A stretch of 64,000 nucleotides of DNA from Hevea brasiliensis (GCF_030052815.1 NC_079505.1:26552843-26616842), one strand, 5' to 3'. Shown: positions 1 to 14,300, counted from the stretch's first letter. Notes: generated by a model from the sequence alone, not told the origin. Numbers and translations: made by a program.

Positions 1-39
1 CTACTAGCTTTATGCCTGCTCATTAGCCATAGTGCCTGT
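1..39 (+). repeat. 5' LTR of level-0 gypsy, left piece (continues before window)
   Basis: A short stretch containing a 'ctttatgcctg' motif that recurs just after 27149 ('ggctttatgcctgc'). It resembles the reverse complement of the 'aggcataaagccatgaa' repeats in related LTRs (1320-1385). It ends in CCTGT (35-39), which is repeated at 27149-27153, so it is the left flank of the solo LTR inserted at 40. Confidence 0.6.
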
Positions 40-1665
40 TGCAATACCTCTCACCCGACTACAGTGTAGCAGAGCGAAGTGTGCTACATTCAGTGCCGGA
101 GCATCCTATCTTGTCTTACTTTATTATTTTAATAATTTGATCTCATTATATTTTAATATCAATTAATTTTCTATGAAGAAACCAGCAGAGTTTCCGCTAT
201 TTTATTATCAGTTGACGCATTTTACTATTCACCTGCTTGAAATTTTCAATAATAATTTACAATAAAAATCATATTCATGCTCATCATATTCATCTCATAT
301 TCAATTCTTGTAATTCACATACTCATTTGTACAAATCTATTCATACTCAATTCATATGTAAACATTCTCAAATTACATAAGCAAAATTTTTAAATTTCCT
401 TAATTTACATACTTTACAAAATAATTACATAATTTCATAATTTACATGATCTACAAATTAATTGCAGTTCCATAATCTATATTTCAACATATAATTCATA
501 GTTTACATTACAAATAATAACTAATTATAATGTACAAAATATATAATATGATTTATATGGACCCTATCTACGTGCATTGCTGAGGAGGTGACAACCATTG
601 ACACTCTACAGATTTGGACTCCAAAAATTTCCAATCAAACGTCCATTGGGTTCTAGCTTCATTACCTGTGCGAAGGAAACAATTCCATTGCGCTAAGCAT
701 TGCTGCTTAGTAGTGCAATAATATGACAAGAAATAATATACAAATAAAGATAGAAACAAAATTCGGATAATTAAGATTTATTTATACTTCACATGCGGTT
801 TCTAAAATTTAATATGTTTTATCCTAATTTAGTCTTTTTTGGAAGTGTTTATTTCGCCAATGTACAGTAATAATGTACAAAGAAAAATGATTTAAAAATA
901 ATAAATTTATGCTTATATTATTATGTAAGTCACAATTGCAATATTTATTTATGTTATAATTATCTTTGCTAATCTTTTAGCAATTTCTCAATACTTTCTA
1001 GGTTGTCTCAGATTATCTCATAATAAATAAATTTTAATATTGGTCCAATTCATTTCTATTCTTTCTAATAAATAACTATTCTAATATATTTTAGGTCATC
1101 TTACTCATTTATTTTATTTAATTTCTAATATTTTATTTGCTAATATTCTTAACTTATTTTAATAAATTTCACTGTTCAAGTAACCTATTACAGGTTGACT
1201 AAACTGGATAACGAGTCGTTGGCACTGGACACCATGGTGCCTCGGGCCGTCATACCATGGGACGCAGAACGTCAACACGCATGTAGTTAGTACGGCTAAA
1301 AAGCCATGATAACACATAATCGAGCATAAAAGCCATGAATACAGGCATAAAGCCACGAATACGGGCATAAAGCCATGAATACAGGCATAAATCCTTTCGC
1401 AGTACTGCTAAAATAATACCCTATTGGCATGCCAATTTATCCAATCTGACACACATGTCTAGGCAATACAATGGCACATAATATCATTAAATATTAATAT
1501 ATTGTGTTTTATGACTTTATTATTTCATAACAAATTTCATAATTTATACATTTATTATAATATTCATACATTACTTACATCATTCGTATTGATCACAATT
1601 CACAACAATGGTGTTCATGTACCATTGTACTCAAGACATTCTTCCTTTCTCTCATAAACAAAACT

Positions 1666-4600
1666 TGTCATACCTTAGCCCTCTGTAAGGCATAACATGA
1701 TCCTGTAGAATACCTAATGAACTACCGAACTTCACCTACTGATAACTCATTAAGTACCATACAAGGGATTTTAAAACTATTTTCTTACTTTTTGGAAGTG
1801 GTGAGCACTTTAGTAGGAAATAAAAACATTTAATTGAAGTTTGAAAACTAGTTAATATTTTTGTCCCATTATATTTTTTCGTAAATTTTATAAAAATTTT
1901 GACAGAGTGCCATCTGTATTTGGGAAAAACAATTCTTCAAAACCTGTGAAAAACACTTCCAAATAATTAATTCAACCCCATTTGCAACCACCAAACTTAA
2001 AATCGAAAGCAATAGCAACACTTCAATTTAAAATCCAAATTTCAAATCAAGAACTAATATCTCAAAACATTTCATAAACTCATGCATATTGTATTTTAAA
2101 TATTTAATTTACATTCATAAGTTAATTTACAGACGCAAAATCTCAAAAATAATATTATTATATATTGACTGTACAATTGCTCAATCTACCTCAATACATA
2201 TGACACTAAACCATTTACATCAAAATAATTACAAAAGCATTAATAAATACCCGTACAAAAATTCTTTAACTGTGCTCCTCTCTGAATGTAGCAACTCACT
2301 CTGCTACTATGCCCTTTTCTCTATCTGCGACAGCAAAGAAAGCTATCGCTGAGTATATAAATACTCAGTGGTGCACAATAAATATAAAATGCAAAATATA
2401 AAACATTTGTCATTAATTCATAGTTCAAATATTTCACAATTTTTTTTTTCAAATCACATTTATAACAAATCACAATTTAAACATTTCATAAATTTCAAAA
2501 CTTAATATAACACAAATTTGACCAAACAATTTAATAATCATAGTGTTGCCAATAAATAATACAACTTAGGCCATGACACAAAATTTCCAAATATGTCGTG
2601 TTGTACACCACGACAAGGCAAACTCGCCCCACTAATCAAAATCAATGAGGGAGGTAGCTACTTAGCTAATGAGTACTCATCCAAACTCACCCCTCAGACT
2701 GGGAAGCCAGAAAGAGAGGAAAGTGATCAAATATCAAACTCAACCCCACAAGTGGAGGAGGATCATATTAATATTGCCATGCCAAGTGTGAATAAAAAAT
2801 AATTTAAATCAAGTTATTCAAACATTTCATACAATTCACAAATCATATTTCATTCCATACTTTTCATTTACAAAGTAGGCAACCCACTATTTTTCAAATA
2901 ATATTTTCAAAGCCATAATAATCAAAATTATTCACAACATTTATTTCAAGAATTGTCAAGTAGAAAGAAAGAATTTTAAGTTTGTTGTTCACAAACATGA
3001 CGTGAGTCGCTTCTAGGCCTTGACTCAGTTTATCATATCCTTTTCCAGGTCTTTTTCAGCTGAAACACGAAATTTATAGTGTTTTAGTATCTTATCTCAT
3101 AATAATTTCAATAATTAATTTATATATGTTCAATTCTAGCTCTAATATGCTCAAACTTACATTCTTGAAAATTTTCATGTTGAGGTTACTATTTATGATA
3201 CTATTCAAGTCAAAATATTGACTTTCTCTTGCTTAAAATGTATGGGAAATCCAACTATACTCACATACCACATTTTAGTTACCAAACTTATTAGTTTTGG
3301 TCATTTTCTCAAAACTTAAGTCTTTTAGGCAAACTTTCAAATTTTCAGTTTTAGTGACCTATTTTGCACTATTCCATTGGTCATGTTGCTGTTAGAATTT
3401 GGCCAAGTTTTCTTCATAGAAATTGTTTCTTATTGTCTTAACTTTATTTCACTTTTTGAATCACTCCATTTGGAGTTTTGTAGCTCAAGTTATATCCATT
3501 TGAACATGGCTGGCCGGATTGGCCTAACCCAGATTTTTGGGCACCAAAACTGGTTCTGGCAGTTTTAGGTCACTAACTTTGGGTAGCTAAATGACTTGGT
3601 TAAGCTCATAATTTGGGTTTATGTTCTTCATAAAAGTTTTAGGTCTATATCTCAGCTTTCTACTGGTAAAATTTCAGGTTATTTAGACCTTCCTAGCCCA
3701 AGTTATGGCCAAATGAACAAATACTATTTATTTGGTCATTTTTGTACAGGTTAGATTGCCTAATCCGGATTTGGTCAATTTGTTCACTATGCTATGGTCA
3801 CTTTTGGGCATGATTCCTAAATAAAAAATGTGTCATTTTGTGTCTAGTTTCATTCCCAATTGGTCCCACACCAATTGGGTTAGTAAATTTTTAGTTTTGG
3901 TCCCTGAAAGGGACCTTGGTCCTGCTGCCTACATAATGGCCCTAAGTAATCTAAATTTCCATTCAATTCCAACACTTCCAACATACCACAATTGGTCACA
4001 AATGACCATTTTTCAGCTCAAACTAGGCCAAACACACCATTTGGCCAATTCTCCAATTTTTGTCTTCCAAAACCCTAGGTCCAAACCCTAACTCACTTGA
4101 TTTGTTACATTTAATTAGTTCTAAGCATACAAGCACCATTTCTTAACTCATTCAAGCCCTCTAACATGTTTAATTCAATCAAACTCATGCATTCTCAACT
4201 CAAACCCTAGCTGGACTAAATTTCATATAGTCCTCCAAAGATGTTTTCATTTCATTTTAAATATATTTCTAGGTTAATTAAGATACAAACACAACATATA
4301 AACTAAGATTTTCAAATTCTATTACTTACCTTATGGAGCAAAATTTCTATCCTTCAATTTTCCTCACTTCCTTGGTTTTACTGACATCCAAGCTTCATAT
4401 CAAGGTCCACTTGCAAGATTTACTTAAGGGGGTTAGGGAAATTTGTGGCTAAACTTAAGGTTTATGAGAGCTTGAGGTGAGCTCCTGTGGTGGAAATGAA
4501 AGAGGTGAGAGAGGGAAAGAGATGAGACGGCAACACAAAAAAAAGAAGACCCAAATTGTTTTTTTTTTCTTTTTATTTGTTTTTATGTGTATTTATCATC

Positions 4601-5364
4601 AAATTGACTTGGTCAAAATGGTAATTAAATGGAAAATTATTTATGTGATCATACATGATGTCATAAAGCATTTTATTTTTTGAATTTCTTTTCTTTTTCA
4701 TTTTCTTCTTAGTATATTTTTAAGTCTTTAAAATTATTTTTGACTTGGTAAATATTGATGGGAAAAAATAAAATTATTTATGATGTCATAATAGTGATGT
4801 AAGCATGATGTAACTAAACTTTTTCTTTTTTTTCTTTTTCTTTTACATTTATTTTTCCACTAGTTCTTTAATTTAATTCTTAATCCTGAAATTTGTTTTC
4901 TCCGATTTTATTTGACAGTTAGGTCAGAAGTCAGCTCTAGGGGTGAATTGACAAATTGCCCCTCGCTGGTTTGATCCGATTTGCTAGTTATTTGATATTT
5001 CTTCCGGATCCCTAACCTAATTATTTGACCTGCTTAACAATTCTTTTTTGTGATTTTCTCTTTTCCACTGTGTTCGCAATAGTCCTAAGGACCGCGGTGT
5101 CACATTTTACGGTTCAAAATTTGAGTTTAAATTGACCTAGCAGTCATTCCCGAGAAGGTCATCCATCGCTGTGACTCTCGACTCATTTAACCTCTTATGT
5201 TCTATTTTTCTTATTTATACTTAACTATTTGACAATTACTAATTATTTGTTTTCAAGGCTTCTCTAGGTGTCTTAAACATAGTTCTAATCCTCTTAATTA
5301 TCTGGACCAATACCGATTTCTAGAACAGTGTAATTTACCAGGCTATACAAATAGGGGTGTTACC
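1666..5364 (-). repeat. Left (3') LTR of type B element
   Basis: About 3.7 kb, starting tgtcataccttagcc and ending in ggtgttac followed by a C run, so the exact right end is uncertain by a few bases. It matches the LTR at 7894-9432 plus 22600-24743, and the solo copy at 28373-31877, along its length. No gene is present; short open frames inside it are chance. It contains TGATGTCA-type motifs near 4655 and 4780-4810 and long T-rich runs near 4555 and 4825. Confidence 0.85.
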
Positions 5365-6387
5365 CCCCTTAAAATAATTTTGTCCTCGAAATTGTGTCCA
5401 CTATCTGTCCTCAAATAGTCATACATGTTGTTTTCTCATGTTTTTCTCATATTTCTGTGTAGTTTTATAATCGAAATAATGGTCCGTAGCACTTTAACCA
5501 ATACTATTTACTCACAGATTGCTTACCTCGTGTGCCAAGTTTCTTATGAGCTTCTATCATAAGTTAGATTCAATTCATTTTAATTTTAGAAGTAAGTAAA
5601 TCTGTGTGCTAATGGATCAATTTTTTCTAGGACTTTGTATGATTCTATGGGTGAGAACTTAGTTTTACTCTTTTCTTATCAAATCTCTTAATCATTTGAT
5701 GTAACCTTCAGTTTAGTTTAGAATATTTTAGTCTTTTCTTGCTGTTGTTTTAGCAATTATTTTCCTTTATAGTCTTTTTTTTCTATTGATATTCTATAAC
5801 TTATTTTGCACTAATGTGTAGTCATTAGTTTATTTTGTACTAAACTATAACCTTTCAATATTCTAACTTTAGAGTTTTAAATCCCAGGTTAGGATTTTCC
5901 AACTCCTTTCGAATAAGAAAACTTTATCTTATCATAACTATACCAAAACAGATATTGTTTGCAACTATTCTTATCCTTGTGTACTATTGGGTAGTACGTA
6001 GCTCTACACAATAAATCCCAAGTCAGTATTGTAATCTGCAGCTTATAATACAAACATCAAGAATATTACATAGTTACTACGATACATCCCAATAGATCAA
6101 ACTTCTCTATATCTTATTTCTTTCAAATCCACTAATATCTTAAACCTATTTTGATTATGGTACCCACTGACATCTATCAGCAGTAATACCTTTACCCGCA
6201 TCTAAGGTAGCTATATTACTATAACTTACTTTTGGGTTCTCTTGCCTTACCTAATTAGGCTTACTAATTAACTTTACAAATTCTTATGTGTTAGCAAATA
6301 CTTTTCACTGACAGACTCTTCCAAAATTAATTTTAAAAAGACTAGTCACTAACATATCAATTTTTTTTTTTTACACATATACATATC
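5365..6387 (-). other. Non-coding 3' internal region of type B element
   Basis: AT-rich sequence between the gag remnant and the 3' LTR. Next to the LTR, a C run (plus strand; G run on the element's strand) is a plausible polypurine tract. The motif tcctcgaaatt at 5381-5392 is also found beside the LTR of the gypsy element at 42028-42040, which supports common descent. I see no pol coding here. Confidence 0.55.
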
Positions 6388-7707
6388 TTAGTTAAGAATC
6401 GAGAAAATACCAGCAACCATGTCAGAAGTCTCATCCTCGTCCCTCTGTCGCATAGTGTATACTTTCATTGGAGTATCACCTTGTCCTGGTTGATTCACAG
6501 TACTCTGACTTCCAGGTGTACTACCCCTACCTCTGCCTCTACCTCTGCCTCTGCCTCTGCCTCTACCAACTACTGGTGAACTCTTCAGGGGTAGAAACTT
6601 GGGCTGATCCTTCTGAAGTGGTAAATGATCCATAACGGCGCAAACTTATGCAATCCTTAGCAAAATGACCAGTCCCTCCACAATTAAGACATGCTCTTAT
6701 AGCTCTATAACATACTCCACTATGTGGTTTACCACAAGTTTCACAAAGTTGATCCGACAGCGTATTTCTGCATGTCTGTTGAGTTTGCTGATTAGATGGG
6801 GATGGTTTCTATCCAGAAGATCTACCTCTACCCGATTCGCGCGAGCTAAATCCTCCAAAATGTTTTCTTTTCCCAGAGCCACTCTCAGTAGCTTGGCTAG
6901 TAACCTTTTCAGTTTTCTCTTTCTTTTTTGTACTCTTTTTCATTGCCCATTCTAATTCTATCCTTTCCAATTCCAAGGCTTATGAAATTAATTCAGAAAA
7001 GTTCTGGTGTCGAAACCCTACCACTTACATTCTCAAGCTAAGCCTCAACCCAGCCTCAAACCTCTTACACCAGTCTCTGGGGGTGGTGACTAAGCTTCTG
7101 GCATAGTGGCTTAGTTGAGAGAAATCCCACTCATACTCTGCTACAATTTTGTCCCCTTGCTTGAGACTTAAAAACTCTTGCAACTTCATGTCTACATAAG
7201 TATCGGGGACCCACTTTTGTCGAAATTCCCTCAAAAAGTCTGGCCATGTGAGGACTGGTGGCTCTACCAGGCTGTGGGGGATGGTCTTCCACCACTCATA
7301 TGCATGTAATATACATGCCCTTGCAGAAGTGATACTGAATATTCGAACTTCAACTCTTCTATACACTGCAGCTTTCTGAAAACCCGTTCCATTCTTTCTA
7401 ACCACAATTCTGCCTCCAGTGGATCCATAGTGCCCTTAAACTCAGTGGCCCCTAATTTCATTAATTTTTCATATTGCCGAGCAGAGGGCTGTAGTTGTGC
7501 TGCAGGTGCTTGTATCTGAGCTTGAGGTAGCACATTTCCCGCCATTTGTTAGAAAAATGCAGCCATCTGCTGTGCAAACGGAGTAGGAAACTGCGGTGCT
7601 GGAGTAGAAGCTGGAGTGGCTGACCCACTCACATTTTAGAGTGCTGGGGCTTCTCCTCGGGCCTCAGCCTCGACAGATTGCTCAACAGAATGATCTCCCT
7701 CTTCCAT
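6388..7707 (-). pseudogene. gag: Degenerate gag of type B element with two zinc knuckles
   Basis: Capsid gene of a gypsy-type element. The most upstream in-frame ATG is at 7707, with stops shortly after (near 7635 and 7550) and a restart at 7545. A Retrotrans_gag-like core (motif DPLEAELWLERMERVF) lies around 7370-7435. A frameshift near 7330 moves the reading to the frame 7405-7025, which carries the motif WPDFLREFRQKW. Downstream, in a frame broken by stops, come a CX2CX3HX4C knuckle (about 6710-6750) and a second one, CLNCGGTGHFAKDC, at 6650-6691. A GR-repeat stretch follows (6525-6580). The end, VAGIFSI, is where protease begins in related polyproteins, so coding stops at the gag-protease border. 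Gag would bind and package element RNA. Confidence 0.75.
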
Positions 7708-7874
7708 TCCATTTTCTAGAAATTTTCTACTCTCTAATAATAAACACAAGGAGGTTGACCTCCGTTAGTGCATATTCATTATGTAAATATGTCATATGTA
7801 TCAAACATTTGAGCAGTTGTATTTATCGACAAAATATTTCAAATTCACAGTTCAAAATTTATTTTAAAACCTTT

Positions 7875-7886
7875 GCTCTGATACCA
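7875..7886 (-). promoter_or_regulatory. Primer binding site of type B element (initiator Met-tRNA)
   Basis: On the minus strand TGGTATCAGAGC, matching the usual plant site for initiator Met-tRNA. It lies seven bases from the LTR end at 7894. It fixes the element's orientation as minus and the right LTR as the 5' LTR. Confidence 0.85.
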
Positions 7887-9432
7887 CTAAACATGTCACA
7901 CCTTACCCCTTTATAAGGCATAACATGATCCTGTAGAATACCTAATGAACTACCGAACTTCACCTACCGATAACTCATTAAGTACCCTACAAGGGATTTT
8001 AAAACTATTTTCTTACTTTTTGAAAGTGGTGAGCATTTTAGTAGGAAATAAAAACATTTAATTGAAGTTTGAAAACTAGTTAAGATTTTTGTCCCATTTT
8101 ATTTTTTCGCAAATTTTACAAAAATTTCGGCAGAGTGCCATCTGTATTTGGGAAAAACAATTCTTCAAAACCTGTGAAAAACACTTCCAAATAATTAATT
8201 CAACCCCATTTGCAACCACCAAACTTCAAATCAATAGCAATAGCAACACTTCAATTCAAAATCCAAATTTCAAATCAAGAATTGATATCTCAAAACATTT
8301 CATAAACTCATGCACATTGCATTTTAAATATTTAATTTACATTCATAAGTTAATTTACAGACGCAAAATCTCAAAAATAATATTATTATACATTGACTGT
8401 ACAACTACTCAATCTACCTTAATACATATGACACTAAACCATTTACATCAAAATAATTACAAAGGTATTAACAAATACCCGTACAAAAATTCTTCAACTA
8501 TGCTCCTCTCTGACTGTAGTAGCTCACTCTGATGCTATGTCCTTTTCTCTATCTGCAACAGCAAAGAAAGCTATCGCTGAGTATAAAAAAACTCAGTAGT
8601 GCACAATAAATATAAAATGCAAAATATAAAACATTTGTCATTAATTCATAGTTCAAATATTTCACAATTTTTTTTTTCAAATCACATTTATAACAAATCA
8701 CAATTTAAACATTTCGCAAATTTCAAAACTTAATATAACACAAATTTGATCAAACAATTTAATAATCATAGTGCTGCCAATCAATAACACAACTTAAGCC
8801 ATGACATAAAATTTCCAAACATGTCATGTAGTACACCACGACAAGGCAAACTCTCCCCACTAATCGAAATCAAAGAGGGAGGTGGCTAGCTAGCTAATGA
8901 GTACTCATCCAAACTCACTCCTCAGACTGGGAAGCCAGAGAGGGAGGAAAGTGATCAAATATCAAACTCAACCTCACAAGTGGAGGAGGAACATATTAAT
9001 ATTGCCATGCCAAGTGTGAATAAAAAACAATTTAAATCAAGTTATTCAAATATTTCATACAATTCGCAAATCATATTTCATTCCAAACTTTTCAATTACA
9101 AAGTAGGCAACCCACTATTTTTCAAATAATATTTTCAAAGCCATAATAATCAAAATTATTCACAATATTTATTTCAAGAATTGTCAAGTAGAAATAAAGA
9201 ATTTTAAGTTTGTTGTGCACAAACTTGACGTAAGTCACCTCTGGCCTTGACTTAGTTTGTCCTATCCTTTTCCAGGTCTTTTTCAGCTGAAACACGAAAT
9301 TTATAGTGTTTCAGTATCTTATCTCACAATAATTTCAATAATTAATTTATATATGTTCAATTCTAGCTCCAATATGCTCAAACTTAGATTCTTGAAAATT
9401 TTTATGATGAAGTTACTATTTATGGTACTATT

Positions 9433-11544
9433 TGAAGAAACGGAAGCGTGAAAAATAGAAGTTTATACCATTGAATTCAAAAATTTTCACCTAGGGTCAC
9501 ATGCATCATGCAAGATTTATTTTTATCTATTTGATTTCAATGATAAACAACATAATAAAACTCTTTTAATATGTTTTTTGGATCTGTATTTGCCATTTAA
9601 GATTTTAAAATTAATCAAATTAATTTTAGAACCCTAGATTAAATCAAGAACAAACACACTAATCTCTTGATGCACTGCAGTGTATTTGCACCTTTGAGAT
9701 TCGTCTTCAGGACACCAAATGTTGTCCCTCTAGTTTGTCCACACCAAGAACACCTATGGTAGCCCTTGAACAGCTTCTAAAGCTTTTTCTATTAATTAGA
9801 AAATCAAGTTCTACCTTTTAAAATATTAAAGATGTAAACAGGACACTAGAAACAATTTCTGGTGTTCTTAATTCAAGAAATTGTTTGCTAATCTCTTGGA
9901 TTGATTAGAGAAGAAGAAGAAGAGAAGAGAATGGCACTCCAAAGTAGAGGCACAAAGAGAGAGGCTGTTGCTTATGTTTTATTTTTTCTCATAACAACAC
10001 TTATATAGCTAGGTTAACACATTAAACCATTGCCACATGTCACCCTTTGATTAGCTCTAGGTTTAAGTGACCCAATCTCATTGTGCCAAGTGTCAAACCT
10101 ATATTTAATCTTAATTTTAATCATCTTACATGATTAAAAGACATTTGGCAAGCTCATGTGTAATGCCATGTGTCACCATCTCATGGTGCCACGTGTCACA
10201 CTGTGAAATGACCAAAATGCCCCTGTGTCTTAATTTTGAGTTCTTAACCCAAAATAATTATTTCTCTTCTTCTAATTAATTTATATCAAATATAAATTAA
10301 TTAATTAATCTCTATTAAATTTCTCATTAATTAAATTCATATTTAAACACTTTAAATATAAATTTAACTTATACTATACATCCAATAATCTAGATTTGGT
10401 TTCAAGTCATGCTAGGGACTTTGCAATCTAATTACAAACCAAACATATTTAATTAATCAATTAAAGAAACTCTTTAATTAATTAATTAAATCATATTTAA
10501 TTAGGTGATAACTTGTGTATGTGTGTGACTTACTAGGCTCATCACTAATTGGCAATGAGATATGATATCAACTCTTAATATCATCAGAACTCTTTCTTAC
10601 CATAAATGATTTCTCTAAATCATTTTATGCACCTCATAGACCATGGTTAACACCTAGCATAGCATGCCATGGCCACCCAATTAGTAATAAGGTTTACCTT
10701 AAATGAACCTATAATCATATGTTACCATGCACTGGAATCTCTCTGTTACAAAATTCCAAGTCAAGCTGGAGTCATGGTTTATGTCAAACTCCATTTGCTA
10801 TGAATATTATGTTCTCTTTTAATTCCAGTTCTTGATTAAAAAGATTTTTCTCATCAGAAACTCTTTTCTGATTAAATCTATCTGTCTTGGCCAGGAACTT
10901 GAAACATCAAGAACAATTAAATGAATATAGGATTTTATCTCTATTTACTTAGAGGAACAGATTCCATCTTGATCAACACCTACCTTCACATATAACTAGT
11001 AGGAGCCAACAGATGCCCATATACCCATACACAGTACAAGTATGAAAGCAAAGATCAAACTCAAACTAACTATATACAAGACAATCTGTATCTCAGTCTA
11101 AAGATTATATGCACTGATATGATTTATGACAAAACATTGACAAGAGTAAACTCCATGTGCTTGTCATAAGTGTCACTGGTTCGGCCTACTTATCATTTAT
11201 AAGTGCCTATCATGTTTGTCATATGGCATGAGACTCACCATTCCATCTTATTTATATCTCATATAAATAACTTGGTAACAAACATGAATACAATCTTTCT
11301 GGATAAGTCATGTCCTTATTATGAAGTATCCTTGATTGTGAACCTATTTATGATACTTTGTACTAGAAATACTGTCACTCATATTCTTAACAACTTAAGA
11401 ATAGAATTTCTAACAAAATATTAATGGACCTTTTCTATTACACATAAATATCTTATGTAAACAGAAAAGTGGAAATGCCTTTTTATTAATAAAACATGTA
11501 CAAGATACATACTAAATGATATGCTCTAGGGCATACTACTAACA
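9433..11544 (-). repeat. 3' LTR of copia element (left)
   Basis: 2112 bp from tgaagaaacggaagcg to actactaaca. It aligns throughout with 20482-22594, differing by scattered substitutions and short indels. On the minus strand a TATA box (TATATAA) lies at 10001-10007. Confidence 0.92.
10001..10007 (-). promoter_or_regulatory. TATA box in copia 3' LTR
   Basis: Minus-strand TATATAAG, conserved in the other LTR at 21051-21057. It is the likely core promoter of the element. Confidence 0.6.
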
Positions 11545-11556
11545 ATCTCTCACTAG
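11545..11556 (-). promoter_or_regulatory. Polypurine tract of copia element
   Basis: Minus-strand AGTGAGAGAT-type purine-rich run directly before the 3' LTR start (TGTTAGTAG). This is the usual priming place for plus-strand DNA. Confidence 0.7.
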
Positions 11557-11558
11557 CA

Positions 11559-12479
11559 CTAGAGCCATTCATTACAATATCTTAGACCTATCTTCTCAAG
11601 ATGTTGATCTAGTTGAGTCTGTGACATAGGCTTAGTGAATGGATTAGCTGGATTTTTAGTTAATGCTATTTTCTGTATGGCTACATCACCTCGCTCAACT
11701 ATTTCTCTAATAATGTGGTAGCGCCTTTCTATGTGTTTGGATTTTTGGTGAGACCTTGGTTCCTTAGCCTGTATGACTACTCCATTGTTGTCACAGTGTA
11801 GTGGAACTGCTAACTTAATGGAAGGAACTACTGCAAGTGTTGTCACGAACTTCTTTATCCAAATAGCTTCCTTTACAGCATCTGATTCAGCAATATACTC
11901 AGCCACTGTAGTGGAATCTACAGTCGTGCTCTGTTTGGAACTCTTCCAACTGATTGCACCTCCATTACAAATGAACACATATCCAGAGGTAGACTTTCTA
12001 TCATCGATATCTAATTGGAAATCAGAATCAGTATAACCATCCAATTGCAAGTCTCCACCTCCATAAATCAAGAATAAATCCTTAGTTCTTCTCAAGTACT
12101 TAAGGATATTCTTGACAGCTATCCAGTGTTCCAAACCTGGATTGGATTGATACCTAGTCAAACTAACAACATATGCGATATCCGGCCTAGTACACAACAT
12201 TGCATACATTAAACTTTCAATAGCTAAAGCATATGGAATCCTGGCCATTTTATCTCTTTCTTCAGGTGTCTTTGGAGACATCTCTTTAGAAAGATGGATA
12301 CCATGTCTCACTGGTAACAATCCTCTCTTGGAATCAAGCATGTTAAACCTCTTTAACACTTTTTCCAAGTATAGACTTTGGGATAAACTAATTATTCTTT
12401 TTGCTCTTTCTCTATAGATGCGAATCCCAAGAATATAGGTTGCCTCCCCTAAGTCATTCATAGAGAATGTATTTGACAA
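11559..12479 (-). pseudogene. pol: Copia RT C-terminal part and RNase H
   Basis: An open stretch of 306 codons. It begins in the connection region of RT (motif LSNTFSMNDLG). RNase H follows with its usual landmarks: YTDSDFQ (first Asp), STSGYVF, TVAEYIAESDA (catalytic Glu region), HCDNNGVV (third acidic position) and KSKHIERRYHIIRE. The stop at 12480 that separates it from the upstream RT frame is in the same frame, and TGG-to-TGA (Trp to stop) explains it. It ends 15 bases before the LTR. RNase H would degrade element RNA in the RNA-DNA hybrid. Confidence 0.9.
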
Positions 12480-12972
12480 TCATACCTTTACAGTTGTCAA
12501 CATACCTGTGTCATTACCCATCAATAGTATGTCATCCATATATAAGACAAGGAAAGTGATAGCACTATCACTAACCTTCTTATATACACATGGCTCATCC
12601 TCATTTTTGATAAAACCAAAGGATTTAATGGCTTCATCAAAACGGATGTTCCAACTCCTCAAAGCTTGTTTCAACCCATAAATGGATTGCTTTAGCTTGC
12701 ATACCTTAGAACCATATTGGGATTCAAAACCCCTAGGTTGTTCCATGAAAATGTTTTCTTCAATTTATCCATTGAGAAAAGCTGTTTTGACATCCATTTG
12801 CCAAATCTCATAATCATAGTATGCAGCTATTGCTAATAGAATCCTAATTGATTTAAGCATGACAACAGGTGAGAAAAGTCTCCTCATAGTCGATTTCTTG
12901 CCTTTATCGAAACCCTTTCGCTACTAGCCTTGCTTTATAGGTCTCTACCTTTCCATCAGAACCAATTTTCTT
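12480..12972 (-). pseudogene. pol: Copia reverse transcriptase core, broken
   Basis: Encodes the polymerase domain. The motif LYMDDILLMG, with the catalytic YMDD, is at about 12520-12545, and KLKQSIYGLKQALRSWN is upstream at about 12655-12700. The N-terminal part (12750-12972) is split by stops and a frameshift: the KARLVAKGF-like motif can be read near 12890-12930, but in other frames. Homologous copia proteins have this block unbroken. Confidence 0.87.
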
Positions 12973-13606
12973 CTAGAAAACCCATTTGTTCCCTATAGGT
13001 ACAATACCTTCAGGTGGGTCAACAAGATCCCAAACTTGATTCTTATACATGGAATCAATCTCGGATTTCATAGCATCAATGCATTTTGAAGAGTCTATAT
13101 CTGATGTAGCTTCTTCATAGGTAAGTGGATCATCTCTATGATCTAATTCTTCATGAGTAGACAACTCTTGTTCTTCTTCATGAAGGAAACCATATCTCAC
13201 TGATGGGTGAGATACCCTCGTTGTTCTACGAGGAACAGCAGTAGATGTTTCATCAATGGGTGTAGGTTGACTAGATGGATCTATATCCATCTGACCTGTT
13301 GATTAGTCAGAATTCTCCAATTCCAACTCTATTTATCTTCCTTTGCCTCCTTCTTGAATAAACTGTTGTTCAAGAAATGTGGCATCTCTACTTATCACAA
13401 CCTTTTGTGAAGTAGGCAAATAAAACTAATATCCAAAACTATCTTTTGGATATCCAACAAATCGACTCTATTCTGATCTGGTCTCCAATTTATCGTTGTT
13501 GACTTTTGATATAAGTCGACAACCCCAAATCTTAACATGCTTACGACTTGGTTATCTTCCATGCCATATCACCTAAGGGGTGGAAGCAACTAATTTTGAT
13601 GGAATC
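12973..13606 (-). pseudogene. pol: Copia integrase C-terminal region and linker to RT
   Basis: An acidic linker of 105 codons (13290-12973) holds EEATSDIDSSKCIDAMKSE and DLVDPPEGIVPIGNKWVF, the conserved lead-in to copia RT. Upstream, 13606-13291 corresponds to the integrase C-terminal part (GCRLI, FVGYPK motifs) but is split by stops and a frameshift near 13610. Confidence 0.75.
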
Positions 13607-14300
13607 CTATTCTGGAATATACAAAGCTGATTCTAATGCAAATCCCCAAAAGGAGATTGGCATATCAGGATAGCTCATCATACTACGTACCATATCCAAT
13701 AGGGTACGATTTCTACTTTCAGAGACACCATTTAGCTGTGGCGTTCCTGGAGGAGTCAGTTGGGAAATAAAGCCGTGCTCTCTCAAGTATTCATCAAATT
13801 CAGTACTCAAATATTCACCTCCACGATCTAATCGAAGAGCTTTAATACTCTTTCCTGTTTGATTTTCTACTTTATATTTAAATTCTTTGAACTTTTCAAA
13901 GGATTCATGTTTGTATTTCATCAAATACAAATACCCAAACCTTGATTTATCATAAGTAAAGGTAATAAAATAATGAAAGCCCCCTCTAGCCATTTCTTTA
14001 AATGGACCACATACATCACTATGTATTAGGTCCAAAATATTTTCAGCTCTTAGCCCTTATCCAACAAAGGGTGATCTAGTCATTTTGCCCTGAAGGCAAG
14101 ATTCACAAGTTGGAGTAGGCTCAGAGCCCAATGAGGATAAAATCCCCATTTTTTCCAATTTTGCAATCCTATCTTCTGCAACATGACATAACCTTAAGTG
14201 CCAAATATATTTTGAACTTGAGTTGTTTTTCACCATGGCATTGCATTCATTTAGATCACTTGCATTCATTTTGTGTTTGTCATTATTATCCAAATAATAA
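13607..14300 (-). pseudogene. pol: Copia GAG-pre-integrase and integrase core
   Basis: The zinc-binding lead domain (WHLRLCHVAEDRI, then CESCLQGKMTRSPF) is followed by the rve core with HSDVCGPF (first Asp), LRLDRGGEYLS (second Asp) and GVSESRNRTLLDMVR (catalytic Glu). A TAA stop near 14056 sits between the two parts in the same frame. A frameshift near 13610 ends the core. The function would be integration of element DNA. Confidence 0.87.
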